Shown piece after piece: positions 46,997-57,344 of a DNA stretch of 64,000 bases (position 1 is its first letter; each line of letters opens with the position of its first letter). The position numbers were made by a program, and so were the translations under genes. Where the stretch lies: NCBI GenBank assembly GCA_004799545.1, contig SSMU01000012.1:1-64000 (forward strand), read 5' to 3'. Origin of the DNA: Phenylobacterium sp. Lineage in GTDB: Bacteria > Pseudomonadota > Alphaproteobacteria > Caulobacterales > Caulobacteraceae. A model generated the notes under the pieces. The model saw only the letters and a program-made list of their open reading frames with translations. It was not told the origin of the DNA and searched no databases.

Positions 46997-47925
46997 CGCC
47001 TTCCGACAGCGCGCTCGGCCCCGTCGCCCGGGCCGGGGTTGGCGGGACGCCGCGCCCCAACGTCTCCTTCGAGTTCTCGCCGCCCAAGACCCCGGAAGCC
47101 GAAGAGGCGCTGTGGGAGGCGATCCGTAGGCTGGAGCCGCTCAACCCGTCGTTCGTCTCGGTGACCTATGGCGCGGGCGGCTCGACGCGGGACCGGACGC
47201 ACCGCACCGTGCTGCGGATGCTGCAGGAGACGACCCTGAAGCCTGCCGCTCACCTGACCTGCGTGGAGGCTTCGCGCGAAGAGGTGGACGAGGTGATCCG
47301 CGACTACTGGGCGTCGGGCATTCGCCACATCGTGGCGCTGCGCGGCGATCCGCCGGGCCAGATCGGCGGCGCCTATACGCCGCGCGAGGACGGCTATCGC
47401 AACGCCACCGAGCTGACGGCCGGCATCCGCGCCATCGCCCCGTTCGACGTGACCGTCGGCCTCTATCCCCACGTGCATCCGGAGAGCCCGTCGCTGGAGC
47501 ACGACATCGATGTGCTGAAGGCCAAGATCGACGCCGGCGCGTCGCGGGCCGTCACCCAGTTCTTCTTCGATGTAGACGGCTTCCTGCGGTTCATGGACCG
47601 GGTGCGCAAGGCGGGCGTGACGATTCCGATCTCGCCGGGGATCATGCCGGTGACCAACTTCACGGGCCTGAAGAAGATGGCCAGGCCCATCGGTATCCAG
47701 TTACCGCATTGGTTGGCGAACCTGTTCGAAGGGTTGGAGAAGGACCCCGAGACGCGCCGGCTGATCGCGGCCTCGGTGGCCTCGGAAATGTGCGCCAGCC
47801 TCGCCGAGGAGGGCTTCGGCGACTTCCACTTCTACACGCTCAACCGGCCGGACCTGACCTACGCGATCTGCCGGGTGCTGGGCGTGCGCGAGACTCCACC
47901 GGAACCGAAGGAGGCCGCGGCATGA
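46993..47925 (+). CDS. metF: 5,10-methylenetetrahydrofolate reductase
   Basis: 310 aa TIM barrel with FAD. FEFSPPKTPEAEEALW, VTYGAGGSTRDRT and HLTCVEASREEVDE are the MetF start motifs. IVALRGDPPG and RAVTQFFFDVDGFLRF follow, then ISPGIMPVTNFTGLKK near the end. It makes 5-methyl-THF, the methyl donor for MetH, encoded by the next genes. ATG overlaps on both sides (ArsR fusion before, metH part 1 after) show a tightly coupled operon. Confidence 0.96.
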   Translation: MTPSDSALGPVARAGVGGTPRPNVSFEFSPPKTPEAEEALWEAIRRLEPLNPSFVSVTYGAGGSTRDRTHRTVLRMLQETTLKPAAHLTCVEASREEVDEVIRDYWASGIRHIVALRGDPPGQIGGAYTPREDGYRNATELTAGIRAIAPFDVTVGLYPHVHPESPSLEHDIDVLKAKIDAGASRAVTQFFFDVDGFLRFMDRVRKAGVTIPISPGIMPVTNFTGLKKMARPIGIQLPHWLANLFEGLEKDPETRRLIAASVASEMCASLAEEGFGDFHFYTLNRPDLTYAICRVLGVRETPPEPKEAAA

Positions 47926-48986
47926 CCCGCGCCGAACGCATCGCCGCGCTGAAGGCGGCCGCCAAGCAGCGGGTGCTGATCCTCGACGGGTCGTGGGGGG
48001 TGATGATCCAGAAGCGCGGGCTGGCGGAGGCCGACTACCGCGGCCAGCGCTTCAAGGACCACGCCGTCCAGCTGAAGGGCGACAACGACATCCTGTGCCT
48101 GACCCGGCCGGACATCATCGCCGAGCTGCACGACGCCTACTATGCGGCCGGCGCCGACATCAGCGAAACCAACACCTTCTCTGCGACCTCGATCGGCCAG
48201 GGCGAGTACGAGGCGCAGGCCGCCGTGCGGGACATCAACTTCGAGGGCGCGCGGATCGCCCGCGAGACGGCGGACCGCTGGACGGCCAAGGAGCCGCACA
48301 AGCCGCGGTTCGTGGCGGGCTCGATCGGGCCGCTGCCGGTGATGCTGTCGATGAGCTCGGACGTGAACGATCCCGGCGCGCGGAAGGTGACGTTCGACCA
48401 GGTCTACGAGGCCTACCGCGAGCAGGCCCGCGCCCTGCACGAGGGCGGCTGCGACCTGTTCCTGATCGAGACCATCACCGACACGCTCAACTGCAAGGCG
48501 GCGATCAAGGCGATCATGGACCTGGCCGACGAGGGCTATGAGGAGCTGCCGATCTGGATCAGCGGCACCATCACCGACCGGTCGGGGCGGACGCTGTCGG
48601 GTCAGACGGTGGAGGCCTTCTGGAACTCGATCAAGCACGCCAAGCCGTTCGCGGTGGGGCTGAACTGCGCGCTCGGCGCCGAGCTGATGCGGCCGCACAT
48701 CGCCGAGCTGTCGCGGATCGCCGACACTCTGGTCTCGGCCTATCCGAACGCCGGCCTGCCCAACGCCATGGGCGAGTACGACGAGACGCCGGACCAGACC
48801 GGCCACATGCTGCACGAGTGGGCCCAGGCCGGCATCGTCAACATCCTGGGCGGCTGCTGCGGCACCACGCCGGACCACATCAAACATGTGGCCGACGAGG
48901 TGAAGGGGATGAAACCCCGGGCGCTCCCGGAACGCCCGACGGCGCTCCGCCTCGCGGGGTTGGAGCCGTTCGAGCTTGCCTCGTGA
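47922..48986 (+). CDS. metH: MetH part 1: homocysteine S-methyltransferase domain
   Basis: 354 aa. This is only the N-terminal homocysteine/zinc barrel of cobalamin-dependent methionine synthase: RVLILDGSWGVMIQKRGL, ETNTFSATSIGQGEY, and zinc ligands in VGLNCALGAE and GGCCGTTPDHI. E. coli MetH is one protein of about 1,230 aa; here the folate, B12 and activation domains are in a separate gene (49147-51789), as known from Caulobacter and relatives. The start overlaps the metF stop. The 3' end is followed by a palindromic repeat before part 2. Confidence 0.95.
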   Translation: MTRAERIAALKAAAKQRVLILDGSWGVMIQKRGLAEADYRGQRFKDHAVQLKGDNDILCLTRPDIIAELHDAYYAAGADISETNTFSATSIGQGEYEAQAAVRDINFEGARIARETADRWTAKEPHKPRFVAGSIGPLPVMLSMSSDVNDPGARKVTFDQVYEAYREQARALHEGGCDLFLIETITDTLNCKAAIKAIMDLADEGYEELPIWISGTITDRSGRTLSGQTVEAFWNSIKHAKPFAVGLNCALGAELMRPHIAELSRIADTLVSAYPNAGLPNAMGEYDETPDQTGHMLHEWAQAGIVNILGGCCGTTPDHIKHVADEVKGMKPRALPERPTALRLAGLEPFELAS

Positions 48987-49029
48987 CATCCCCGAGCGCG
49001 GTGGCGCGGCGAGGCCGCGAGATCTTTTA

Positions 49030-49099
49030 GCCACGAACGACACGAAAAACACGAACGGGTCAGCGCTGGCATGTTCGTGCTGTTCGTGTCGTTCGTGGC
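49030..49099. repeat. Inverted repeat between the two metH genes
   Basis: GCCACGAACGACACGAA (49030-49046) is an exact 17 bp inverted match to 49083-49099, with a further CACGAAC/GTTCGTG pair inside. CACGAA-rich intergenic elements of this kind recur in many proteobacterial genomes. It separates metH part 1 and part 2 and could act as an mRNA hairpin that changes their relative expression. Confidence 0.75.
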
Positions 49100-49146
49100 C
49101 AATCCATAGGGCGCCTGCGGCGCACGCAGGCTGAGCGGTTGAGTTG

Positions 49147-51789
<2,643 letters not shown>

Positions 51790-51822
51790 GCGAAGCGGGC
51801 GGGGCGCCTAGACTTCTTGTTG

Positions 51823-51873
51823 AGAGCCCTTCTTTTCCGCTCGCGATGATCCATCGTGAGCGGGAAGGGCTCT
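51823..51873. terminator. Long hairpin after metH
   Basis: AGAGCCCTTC (51823-51832) pairs with 51864-51873, and the inside CCGCTCGCGATG pairs with CATCGTGAGCGG with one wobble, with a TTTT bulge on one side. It is the likely end of the metF-metH transcript. The next gene starts 15 bp after it. Confidence 0.6.
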
Positions 51874-51887
51874 AGAGGGGAGACGGG

Positions 51888-52568
51888 ATGGAAATACACA
51901 GGCCCAAGCCGTTCCACGGCTGGCGCGAACTCCTGAAGGAAGTCGGCATCATCGTGCTCGGCGTGCTGATCGCGCTCGCCGCCGAGCAGACCGTCGAGGC
52001 CCTGCACTGGCGCCGCCAGGTGGGAGAGACCCGCGACGTGCTGCGCCAGGAGCTTCGCGGCAACCTCGGCGTGGTCGCGACCCGGGGCGCGGAATTCGGC
52101 TGCGTGGGCCGACGGCTCGACGAAGTGCGGACCATCCTGGCGGAGCACGCCAAGGGCCGATCGGTCGTCCTGGTCGCGCCCCTGGGCCGCCCGCTGGACG
52201 AGGCGATCGACGCCACCAACTATGCGGCGGCCGAGCATGGCGCTGTGTTGGTGCACATGCCGCTCGAGGAGCGCAACAGCGACGCCTACTGGTTCGCCGG
52301 TTTCCAGTACGTGGCCGACCTGCAGCTGCGGGAGCGGGAGACCTGGGGCGAGCTCGCCCTGCTGGACGATCCGCAGGTGCTGAGCGCCGCCGACTGGTCG
52401 ATCATCGTCGGCGCCTACGCCCGGGCGCGCAACATCAACGAGCGGCTGGGCACCGGGATCGCAGGCATGCTGGCCGACGCCAGGGCGCAGGGCCTGGTCG
52501 TGCCGCCGCCGGACGCGCGGCCGAAGGCGCTGGCCTCGGTGTGCGCGCCGGTGCTGGCGGGGCGATAG
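51888..52568 (+). CDS. Conserved one-helix membrane protein of unknown function
   Basis: 226 aa. The start MEIHRPKPFHGWRELLKEVGI leads into one membrane helix (about 20-40, IIVLGVLIALAAEQ). A helical soluble domain of about 185 residues follows, probably periplasmic. Proteins with this HKPKP-hGxREhhxEh start and helix are common in Caulobacterales and Sphingomonadales, but no function is known to me. It opens a stretch of unknown genes after the methionine operon. Confidence 0.75.
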   Translation: MEIHRPKPFHGWRELLKEVGIIVLGVLIALAAEQTVEALHWRRQVGETRDVLRQELRGNLGVVATRGAEFGCVGRRLDEVRTILAEHAKGRSVVLVAPLGRPLDEAIDATNYAAAEHGAVLVHMPLEERNSDAYWFAGFQYVADLQLRERETWGELALLDDPQVLSAADWSIIVGAYARARNINERLGTGIAGMLADARAQGLVVPPPDARPKALASVCAPVLAGR

Positions 52569-52574
52569 CGCGCC

Positions 52575-53045
52575 GTGACCGGCGCGGCGCGCGTCTGGCT
52601 GGAGGTGGCGCACCACGCGGCCTTCCGCGCCGGCGGCTGGGCCTATGTGCGGGCCGACGGGGCGGCGGTGACCGGGGCGGCCGGCGGCGATCGCCGTGCG
52701 GAGGCCGAGCGCATCGCCCTGGAGGGGCTGATCGCCGCGCTGACGGCGGGCGCGGGCGGCGGGCCGGTGCGGCTGATGACGACCTCGCCGCTGATCGCGG
52801 CCCTCCCGGCGCGGCTCCGCGCGGCGACGGCGGGCCAGGATGCGCCTAGCGAGAATTTGGCGCTGTGGGCGCAGGCGGCCACGGCCCTGGCGGGCGTGGA
52901 TGTGGTGCGCGTGGCCGCGGCGCCCGGAACCCCCACCGCCTTCGCCGCCAGCTGGGCCGAGTTCGCCCGCGACAAGGCCAAGGCCGGGCGGTTCACCTGG
53001 CCGATCCCGCGGCCGAACCTGGCGAAGGCCGGGGTGGGAGACTGA
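52575..53045 (+). CDS. RNase HI-fold-like protein lacking catalytic carboxylates
   Basis: 156 aa, GTG start. Read against E. coli RNase HI, the fold markers align with hardly any gap: GGWAYVRADG (GGYGAILRYRG), ERIALEGLIAAL (NRMELMAAIVAL), LMTTSPLI (LSTDSQYV), NLALW (NVDLW) and a C-terminal AEFARDKAK (DELARAAA). The active-site residues are lost: Glu48 is Ala48, Asp70 is Thr70, the last Asp is absent, and Asp10 is Glu10. It is therefore probably a non-catalytic nucleic-acid-binding or scaffold relative. The alignment was made by eye. The gene starts 6 bp after the membrane protein gene. Confidence 0.65.
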   Translation: MTGAARVWLEVAHHAAFRAGGWAYVRADGAAVTGAAGGDRRAEAERIALEGLIAALTAGAGGGPVRLMTTSPLIAALPARLRAATAGQDAPSENLALWAQAATALAGVDVVRVAAAPGTPTAFAASWAEFARDKAKAGRFTWPIPRPNLAKAGVGD

Positions 53046-53069
53046 GCGGGCCGTCGGGGGGGCCGAACC

Positions 53070-53567
53070 TCAATTGCCCGCCGGCGTAGCCTCGGCCTGC
53101 GCGATCAGGGCGCGGGGGTCCCACGCCCCGACGCCTTCGATGACCGGGGTGGCGCGATAGCTCACCTTCGCGGTGCGGCCCTTGAAGGCGCCGCCGTCGG
53201 CGAAGAGCCGGCCGTCGCAATGGCCGGCCGGGGTGGCCGAGCAGTTGAACGACAGGGTGTAGCGCCCGCCCGATGCGTCGCCCAGCTTGCAGACCCCCTC
53301 GGCCCCGAAGGCCGATCCGGGCGGCAGCAGCCACTCCGAGCAGTCGCCGGAAGCCTCGGTCGCGCGGCCGCCCTCGACCAGGGTGAAGCGGGCGATGTTG
53401 GCGAGCATCGCGCCGTTGGCGCGGCCGTCGGGCAGGGCCGGCAGGATGGTGCGGCTCACCGGCGTGCTGACCGCGGTGAAGTTGAAGGCCTGGGCATGGG
53501 CGGCGGCCGGCAGGCCGACGAGCAGCAGGGCGGCGGCGAGCCGTGGGGTGGATGTCGGGACGCGCAT
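53070..53567 (-). CDS. Exported small protein with four cysteines, unknown function
   Basis: 165 aa. The signal peptide ends near AHAQ (residue 26). The mature domain has four Cys (GDCSEW, GVCKLGD, FNCSATPAGHCDG), likely two disulfides. A GAGGAG site precedes ATG 53567. No family is recognised. It is convergent with the RNase H-like gene, 25 bp apart. A G11 tract lies in its upstream region. Confidence 0.7.
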   Translation of the reverse strand: MRVPTSTPRLAAALLLVGLPAAAHAQAFNFTAVSTPVSRTILPALPDGRANGAMLANIARFTLVEGGRATEASGDCSEWLLPPGSAFGAEGVCKLGDASGGRYTLSFNCSATPAGHCDGRLFADGGAFKGRTAKVSYRATPVIEGVGAWDPRALIAQAEATPAGN

Positions 53568-53684
53568 GGCGGTCTCCTCTCGGCGCGGCGCAGGTCGCGC
53601 CGGTGTGGGGCCGAGTGGAGAGGCGCGCGGGCGGCCGCGCCAGGAGCGGAGGCCGATCTATCGCCGAGCGGGGGCCGAGTTCTT

Positions 53685-53695
53685 GGGGGGGGGGG
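53685..53695. repeat. Homopolymeric G11 tract in an intergenic region
   Basis: Eleven consecutive G in the 290 bp gap between divergently transcribed secreted-protein genes (53568-53857). Such tracts slip during replication and can phase-vary promoter spacing. No promoter could be fixed on either side. Elsewhere the gap holds the repeat copy at 53728-53776 and a CTCCG/CGGAG hairpin. Confidence 0.6.
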
Positions 53696-53727
53696 CGCTG
53701 GGCCTCCGCCGTCCGGACGCCTCAAGG

Positions 53728-53776
53728 ACGAGCGCGGGCGCGCTCGCCGGTGGCGGCCCTGGCGGGCCGTTCTTGA
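53728..53776 (+). repeat. Copy 1 of a 48 bp direct repeat flanking a small gene
   Basis: This copy starts ACGAGCGCG and ends GGGCCG-TTCTTGA. It matches 54214-54261 at about 90 percent by eye (a CG indel and four or five substitutions). Both copies are in the same orientation and flank the gene at 53858-54187. Confidence 0.7.
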
Positions 53777-53857
53777 CCCCTCCGACCGCCGGAGCTTTAG
53801 GCTGGGCATGGCCTGAAGGCAGAATGGCGTTCGGGGGAGGGCCGGGAAGGGGACTAC

Positions 53858-54187
53858 ATGCTGGGTATCTATCTGGCGGCCTTGTTGGGTGCGGCGGAGC
53901 CCGCGTTCATTCTGCCGGTGGCGACTTTCGAAGACTGCCACGTTTGGACGGCTCACAGGCGCAGCCGCGCGGCCCGGGATCGCGACACGATGTGGCTCAT
54001 GGGGTTCGTCTCGGGCGCGGACTTGGTCTTGGCGCGACCGGGCGACCGGATGCTGCAATACGGCGGCGACAATCCGTCGGACGACATTGCGGTCGTGGAC
54101 CGCTACTGCGCCAGTCATCCGGACGCGCGGGTCGAGGAAGCCGGTCGAGCCCTCGTGCTCAAGCTCAAGCGTCGCGCCGGACTCTAG
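53858..54187 (+). CDS. Small exported protein resembling the Rap1a/Tai fold
   Basis: 109 aa with a short signal-like start (MLGIYLAALLGAAEPAF). The pattern TMWLMGFVSGADLVL ... DDIAVVDRYCASHPDARVEEAG (W-x2-GFVSG-A and a late YC-x2-HP) is the arrangement of Rap1a/Tai immunity-like small secreted proteins. Cys in EDCHVW and RYCASHP could form one disulfide. AAGGGG before the ATG supports the start. No effector is near. It is flanked by direct repeats, so it may have been duplicated or inserted as a block. Confidence 0.6.
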   Translation: MLGIYLAALLGAAEPAFILPVATFEDCHVWTAHRRSRAARDRDTMWLMGFVSGADLVLARPGDRMLQYGGDNPSDDIAVVDRYCASHPDARVEEAGRALVLKLKRRAGL

Positions 54188-54213
54188 AAGGCTCCGCCGC
54201 GCGGAGGGAAAGC

Positions 54214-54261
54214 ACGAGCGCGGCGCGCTGGCCGGTGGCGGCCCCGGCGGGCCGTCCTTGA
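54214..54261 (+). repeat. Copy 2 of the 48 bp direct repeat
   Basis: Partner of 53728-53776. It begins 26 bp after the stop of the small exported protein gene. A perfect palindrome (CGATCGAT at 54299-54306 with ATCGATCG at 54313-54320) follows shortly after. Confidence 0.7.
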
Positions 54262-54402
54262 TCCGGCCCTCCGCTCGCGCTTCTGCCGTTCGTTGCTGCG
54301 ATCGATCTCCGGATCGATCGCTCCGCGTCGCCGACCGCGCCTTCACCCCCCGTCGTCTTCGCGACAGGGGCGGCGCGCGCTTAGGTGGTTCCCCAGGAGA
54401 TC

Positions 54403-54585
54403 CTAGGCGGCGCGGCGGCTGGCTACGGGATCGGGCGCTTCGGACTCGATGCGCCAGGCGCAGATCAGCCGGCCATCGGCGTCGCGGGTCCACTCGCCGA
54501 CGAGGCGGCGCCTTGGTTGGATCGGTGGGCGGGCGGGGGACACGAGCTTCAGGACGGTCGCGAAACGGGCGTGGACACGGAGCAT
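54403..54585 (-). CDS. Small basic protein (60 aa), possibly conserved
   Basis: ATG 54585 has GGAG 8 bases upstream on the minus strand and codes for 60 residues. The sequence is coherent: LRVHARFATVLKLVSPARPP then RRLVGEWTRDADGRLICAW. The second half reads as a compact beta unit (W-x-D-x-x-G-x-L-x-C-x-W). No competing plus-strand gene is convincing. The function is unknown. The surrounding non-coding stretches (54188-54402 and 54586-54864) hold only repeats and hairpins. Confidence 0.5.
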   Translation of the reverse strand: MLRVHARFATVLKLVSPARPPIQPRRRLVGEWTRDADGRLICAWRIESEAPDPVASRRAA

Positions 54586-54736
54586 GGGATGCTCTCCAGG
54601 GACGCCCGGGAGAGCGCCGATGTGGAGAGGCTAGACGCCTGCCGTCGCGCCGCTTGCGACCTGTGTCACAGGGGAGCGTGGGCCCCGGGGGCTCGCGCCG
54701 ACGAGCATGGCGGTTCGATAAACGATCGGCGCGGCG

Positions 54737-54799
54737 CCCGGTCGTGACTTCCCCACCCGGCTTGCTGCGCTCGCCACCCTCCCCACGAAGGGGAGGGAA
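54737..54799 (+). repeat. REP-like element, copy A (upstream of the terminase-like gene)
   Basis: Begins CCCGGTCGTGACTTCCCCAC and ends with a perfect CCCTCCCC/GGGGAGGG hairpin. It matches 55474-55539 in the same orientation over about 63 bp. The two copies flank the terminase-like gene. Confidence 0.8.
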
Positions 54800-54864
54800 T
54801 GTTCTCTATTTGTTCTTGATTTTGGGCGGGGGTTGGGGCACGCTGCAGACCGGAGGCGGGGACG

Positions 54865-55602
54865 ATGGCGCGGGTGACCTATTCGGAGGAGCTCGGGACG
54901 GTGATCTGCGAGCGGGTGGCGGGGGGCGAGAGCGTGAGGGTGCTGTGCCGGGCGCCGGAGATGCCGCATCGGACGACGGTGCAGGACTGGGCCGCGCAGC
55001 ATCCTGAGTTCGAGGTCGCCCTGGCCGAGGCGCAACAGGCGGCGCGGCTGGCGCGGCGGCGGCGCGACCTGGCGCTGGCGCGGAAGGTCCGCGATCCGCG
55101 GGGGCTGTGGTCGACCTATACGCCGCAGGTGGGCCGGGCGATCTGCCGGCGGCTGGAGGCCGGCGGGACCGTGGCCGAGATCGCCTGTGAGCCCTGGGCG
55201 CCGTGCAAGGCCACCATCTTCAACTGGGCGCGCGCGATCCCCGAGTTCGCCGACGCCTATGCCCGCGCCCGCATGCTGGCCATGCACCGGCTGGTGGACG
55301 AGGTGCGCGAGGTCGGCCTGTCGGTGACGCCGGAGACGGTGGCGGCGCATCGCGCGCAGTTCCGCCTGCTGCGCGCCCAGGCGGCGACGATCGCGGCGCG
55401 CAAGTACCTGGAGCCGGTGGCGGAGGTCGAGGCGGCGGCTGGGAGGACGGGGCGATGGGCGAATAGCTCAGAGCCCGGTCGTGACTTCCCCACCCGGCGG
55501 CGCTGCGCGCCGGCCACCCTCCCCATAAAGGGGAGGGAAGGCGCTAGCCGTCGGAGCCCGCGACGTCAATCACCACGATGCCGGCCTTCTGGCCGCTCAT
55601 GA
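54865..55602 (+). CDS. Phage terminase small-subunit-like protein with two tandem HTH domains
   Basis: 245 aa. Residues 6-56 (YSEELGTVICERVAGG ... TTVQDWAAQHPEF) and 85-137 (YTPQVGRAICRRLEAGG ... ATIFNWARAIPEF) are two copies of the same helix-turn-helix found in terminase small subunits. A coiled helix region follows to about residue 195. From residue 204 on the protein is encoded by REP-like copy B and is Arg/Pro/Ser-rich, so the natural C-terminus was probably replaced. No large terminase, portal or capsid gene is present: a lone, possibly domesticated, phage-type gene. Confidence 0.75.
   Translation: MARVTYSEELGTVICERVAGGESVRVLCRAPEMPHRTTVQDWAAQHPEFEVALAEAQQAARLARRRRDLALARKVRDPRGLWSTYTPQVGRAICRRLEAGGTVAEIACEPWAPCKATIFNWARAIPEFADAYARARMLAMHRLVDEVREVGLSVTPETVAAHRAQFRLLRAQAATIAARKYLEPVAEVEAAAGRTGRWANSSEPGRDFPTRRRCAPATLPIKGREGASRRSPRRQSPRCRPSGRS
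55474..55539 (+). repeat. REP-like element, copy B (overlapping the end of the terminase-like gene)
   Basis: Same element as 54737-54799, with CCCTCCCC/GGGGAGGG hairpin and a longer GC middle. It lies inside the last 43 codons of the terminase-like frame and 5 bp from the stop of the convergent oxidoreductase, where it may also terminate transcription. Confidence 0.8.
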
Positions 55603-56545
55603 CATAGCGGTAGGCGTCGGCGATGGCTTCGAGGGGGTAGGTGCGGTCGATGGGGGCGTGGAACTGGCTGGCCGCCAGGCGGGCGCGCATGAAGGCCACG
55701 AAGGCGGGGGCGCTGCCGCGGCGGGGCAGGGGGACGGTGACGCGGTGGGTTTTCGTCAGCGCCGAGGCGAGGAGCAGCGGCAGGTAGTGGCCCCAGGGGC
55801 CGATGTCGGTGGCCATGAACCGGCCGCCGGGCTTCAACAGCCGACGCCAGCGGAAGTAGCTGGTCTTGCCCACGGCTTCGAAGACGAAATCGAAGCGCGC
55901 GTCGAGGCGGCGGAATTCGTCGGCCGTGTAGTCGATGACCCGGTCCGCGCCGAGCGAGCGGGCGAGGTCCAGATGCCGGGTGGCGACGACGGCGGTGACG
56001 TGGGCGCCGCGGGCCTTGGCCAGCTGCACAGCCGCCGAGCCGATCGCCCCGGAGGCGCCGTAGACCAGGATGCTGTGGGCTGGCCCGACGTCGAACTGCT
56101 GCAGCCCGCTGTTGGCGTAGTAGGCGCCCTCGCAGACCACGGCCTGGGCGAAGCCGAGGCCGGCCGGGATGAGGGCGAGGGGCGCGGTCTCGGGGACCAC
56201 GACATAGTCCGCCTGGGCGCCGTTGCGCCGGTAGGGGCACATGCCGAACACCCGGTCGCCGGGCCTGAAGGCGGTGACGCCGGCGCCCACCGCCTCGACC
56301 ACGCCGGCGACGTCGAAGCCGAAGGTGGTGCGGCGCGGCCGGCGAAGGCCGAACACCAGGCGGCCGAAGACGCGGGGGTTGAGCTCGCCGCAGTCCGTGC
56401 GGTTAACAGTGGCGGCGTGGACGCGGATCAGCAGCTCGCCGGCGGCGGGGACGGGCTTGGGGACCTGGCGGACCTGCACGGCCTCCGGCGGCCCGTAGCG
56501 GGTGACCACCGCGGCGCGCATGGTCGGGGGGTCCGCGGCGGCCAT
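55544..56545 (-). CDS. Zinc-independent medium-chain dehydrogenase/reductase (quinone-oxidoreductase-like)
   Basis: 333 aa. It has the MDR catalytic fold (AAVVTRYGPPEAVQVRQVPKP, HAATVNRTDCGE) and Rossmann motif VYGASGAIGSAAVQLAKARGAHVTAV, followed by SLGADRVIDYTADEF. The structural-zinc Cys cluster of alcohol dehydrogenases is missing, as in NADPH:quinone reductases. It is 4 bp downstream of the DUF1080 gene, the third gene of a minus-strand operon. The frame ends next to, and overlaps, the terminase-like frame on the other strand. Confidence 0.9.
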   Translation of the reverse strand: MAAADPPTMRAAVVTRYGPPEAVQVRQVPKPVPAAGELLIRVHAATVNRTDCGELNPRVFGRLVFGLRRPRRTTFGFDVAGVVEAVGAGVTAFRPGDRVFGMCPYRRNGAQADYVVVPETAPLALIPAGLGFAQAVVCEGAYYANSGLQQFDVGPAHSILVYGASGAIGSAAVQLAKARGAHVTAVVATRHLDLARSLGADRVIDYTADEFRRLDARFDFVFEAVGKTSYFRWRRLLKPGGRFMATDIGPWGHYLPLLLASALTKTHRVTVPLPRRGSAPAFVAFMRARLAASQFHAPIDRTYPLEAIADAYRYVMSGQKAGIVVIDVAGSDG

Positions 56546-56549
56546 GGCC

Positions 56550-57344
56550 TTAGGGCGCCGCGAGCTCGCGCACCCAGATGTTGCGGAAGCTGAGCGGCGG
56601 GCTGGGGTCGCCGTGGGCCTGCAGCTTGATCGGGGCGTCCGCGTAGGGCCGGTAGACCGGCTTGCCGATGTAGAGGGTCTCGCCGGAGAGCACGGCGTCG
56701 TTCTGGATCAGCACGCCGTTGTGGAAGGCGGTGACCCGGGCGGGGGTTTTCAGGGCGCCGTCGGCGGCGAAGGTGGGGGCGGTCCAGACCACGTCGTAGG
56801 TCTGCCAGTCGCCGGGCGGGCGCATGGCGTTGGCCAGCGGCGGGTACTGCTTATAGAGGCTGCCGGCCTGGCCGTTGACGTAGGTAGTGTTGTTGTAGCT
56901 GTCGAGGATCTGCAGCTCGTAGCCGGCGTCGCCGGGGCCGGTGGAGGCCAGGAAGACGCCGGAGTTGCCGCGCGCCTGGCCGGAGCCGGTGACGTCCTTC
57001 GGCACCCGCCATTCCAGGTGCAGCTGGTAGTTCCTGAAGCGGCGCTTGGTCTCGATGTTGCCGCCCACCTTGGAGACCACCAGCACGCCGCCGGAGACCA
57101 GCCATTTGGCGGGCGACTTGTCGCGGGTGGTCACCCACTGGTCGAGGTTCCGGCCGTCGAACAGCACGATGGCGTCGGAGGGCGGGGCGGCGGGCTTTTC
57201 GGAAAGCCGGGCGCCCGGCGTGACGATCGGCGGGACCGGCGTCCACTGTTCGGTGTCCTCGGGCTTCATGGCCTGGGAGGACGCCGCGCCGGCCAGGGCG
57301 AGCGCCAGGGCTGTGGCGAGGGTTGCGGCGGCGAGGGTCTTCAT
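56550..57344 (-). CDS. Exported DUF1080 protein (3-keto-disaccharide hydrolase type)
   Basis: 264 aa with a signal peptide (MKTLAAATLATALALALAG, cleavage near SSQA). The concanavalin-like DUF1080 domain has IVLFDGRNLDQWV, QLHLEWRVP, NSGVFLAS and a SYELQILDSY-like segment. Members act as 3-keto-glycoside or similar hydrolases in oxidative sugar breakdown. The start overlaps the stop of the Gfo/Idh/MocA gene (ATGA), which favours joint function. I chose the ATG at 57344 over 57353 because of that overlap and the signal peptide. Confidence 0.9.
   Translation of the reverse strand: MKTLAAATLATALALALAGAASSQAMKPEDTEQWTPVPPIVTPGARLSEKPAAPPSDAIVLFDGRNLDQWVTTRDKSPAKWLVSGGVLVVSKVGGNIETKRRFRNYQLHLEWRVPKDVTGSGQARGNSGVFLASTGPGDAGYELQILDSYNNTTYVNGQAGSLYKQYPPLANAMRPPGDWQTYDVVWTAPTFAADGALKTPARVTAFHNGVLIQNDAVLSGETLYIGKPVYRPYADAPIKLQAHGDPSPPLSFRNIWVRELAAP

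Noticed and set aside
53287..54261. A 324-codon plus-strand frame across the secreted-protein genes
   Set aside because: It crosses the G11 tract and repeats and is antisense or out of frame to better supported genes.
54385..54747. A 120-codon plus-strand frame opposite the 60 aa gene
   Set aside because: Composition is repeat-like and no ribosome site is visible, while the minus-strand frame has one.
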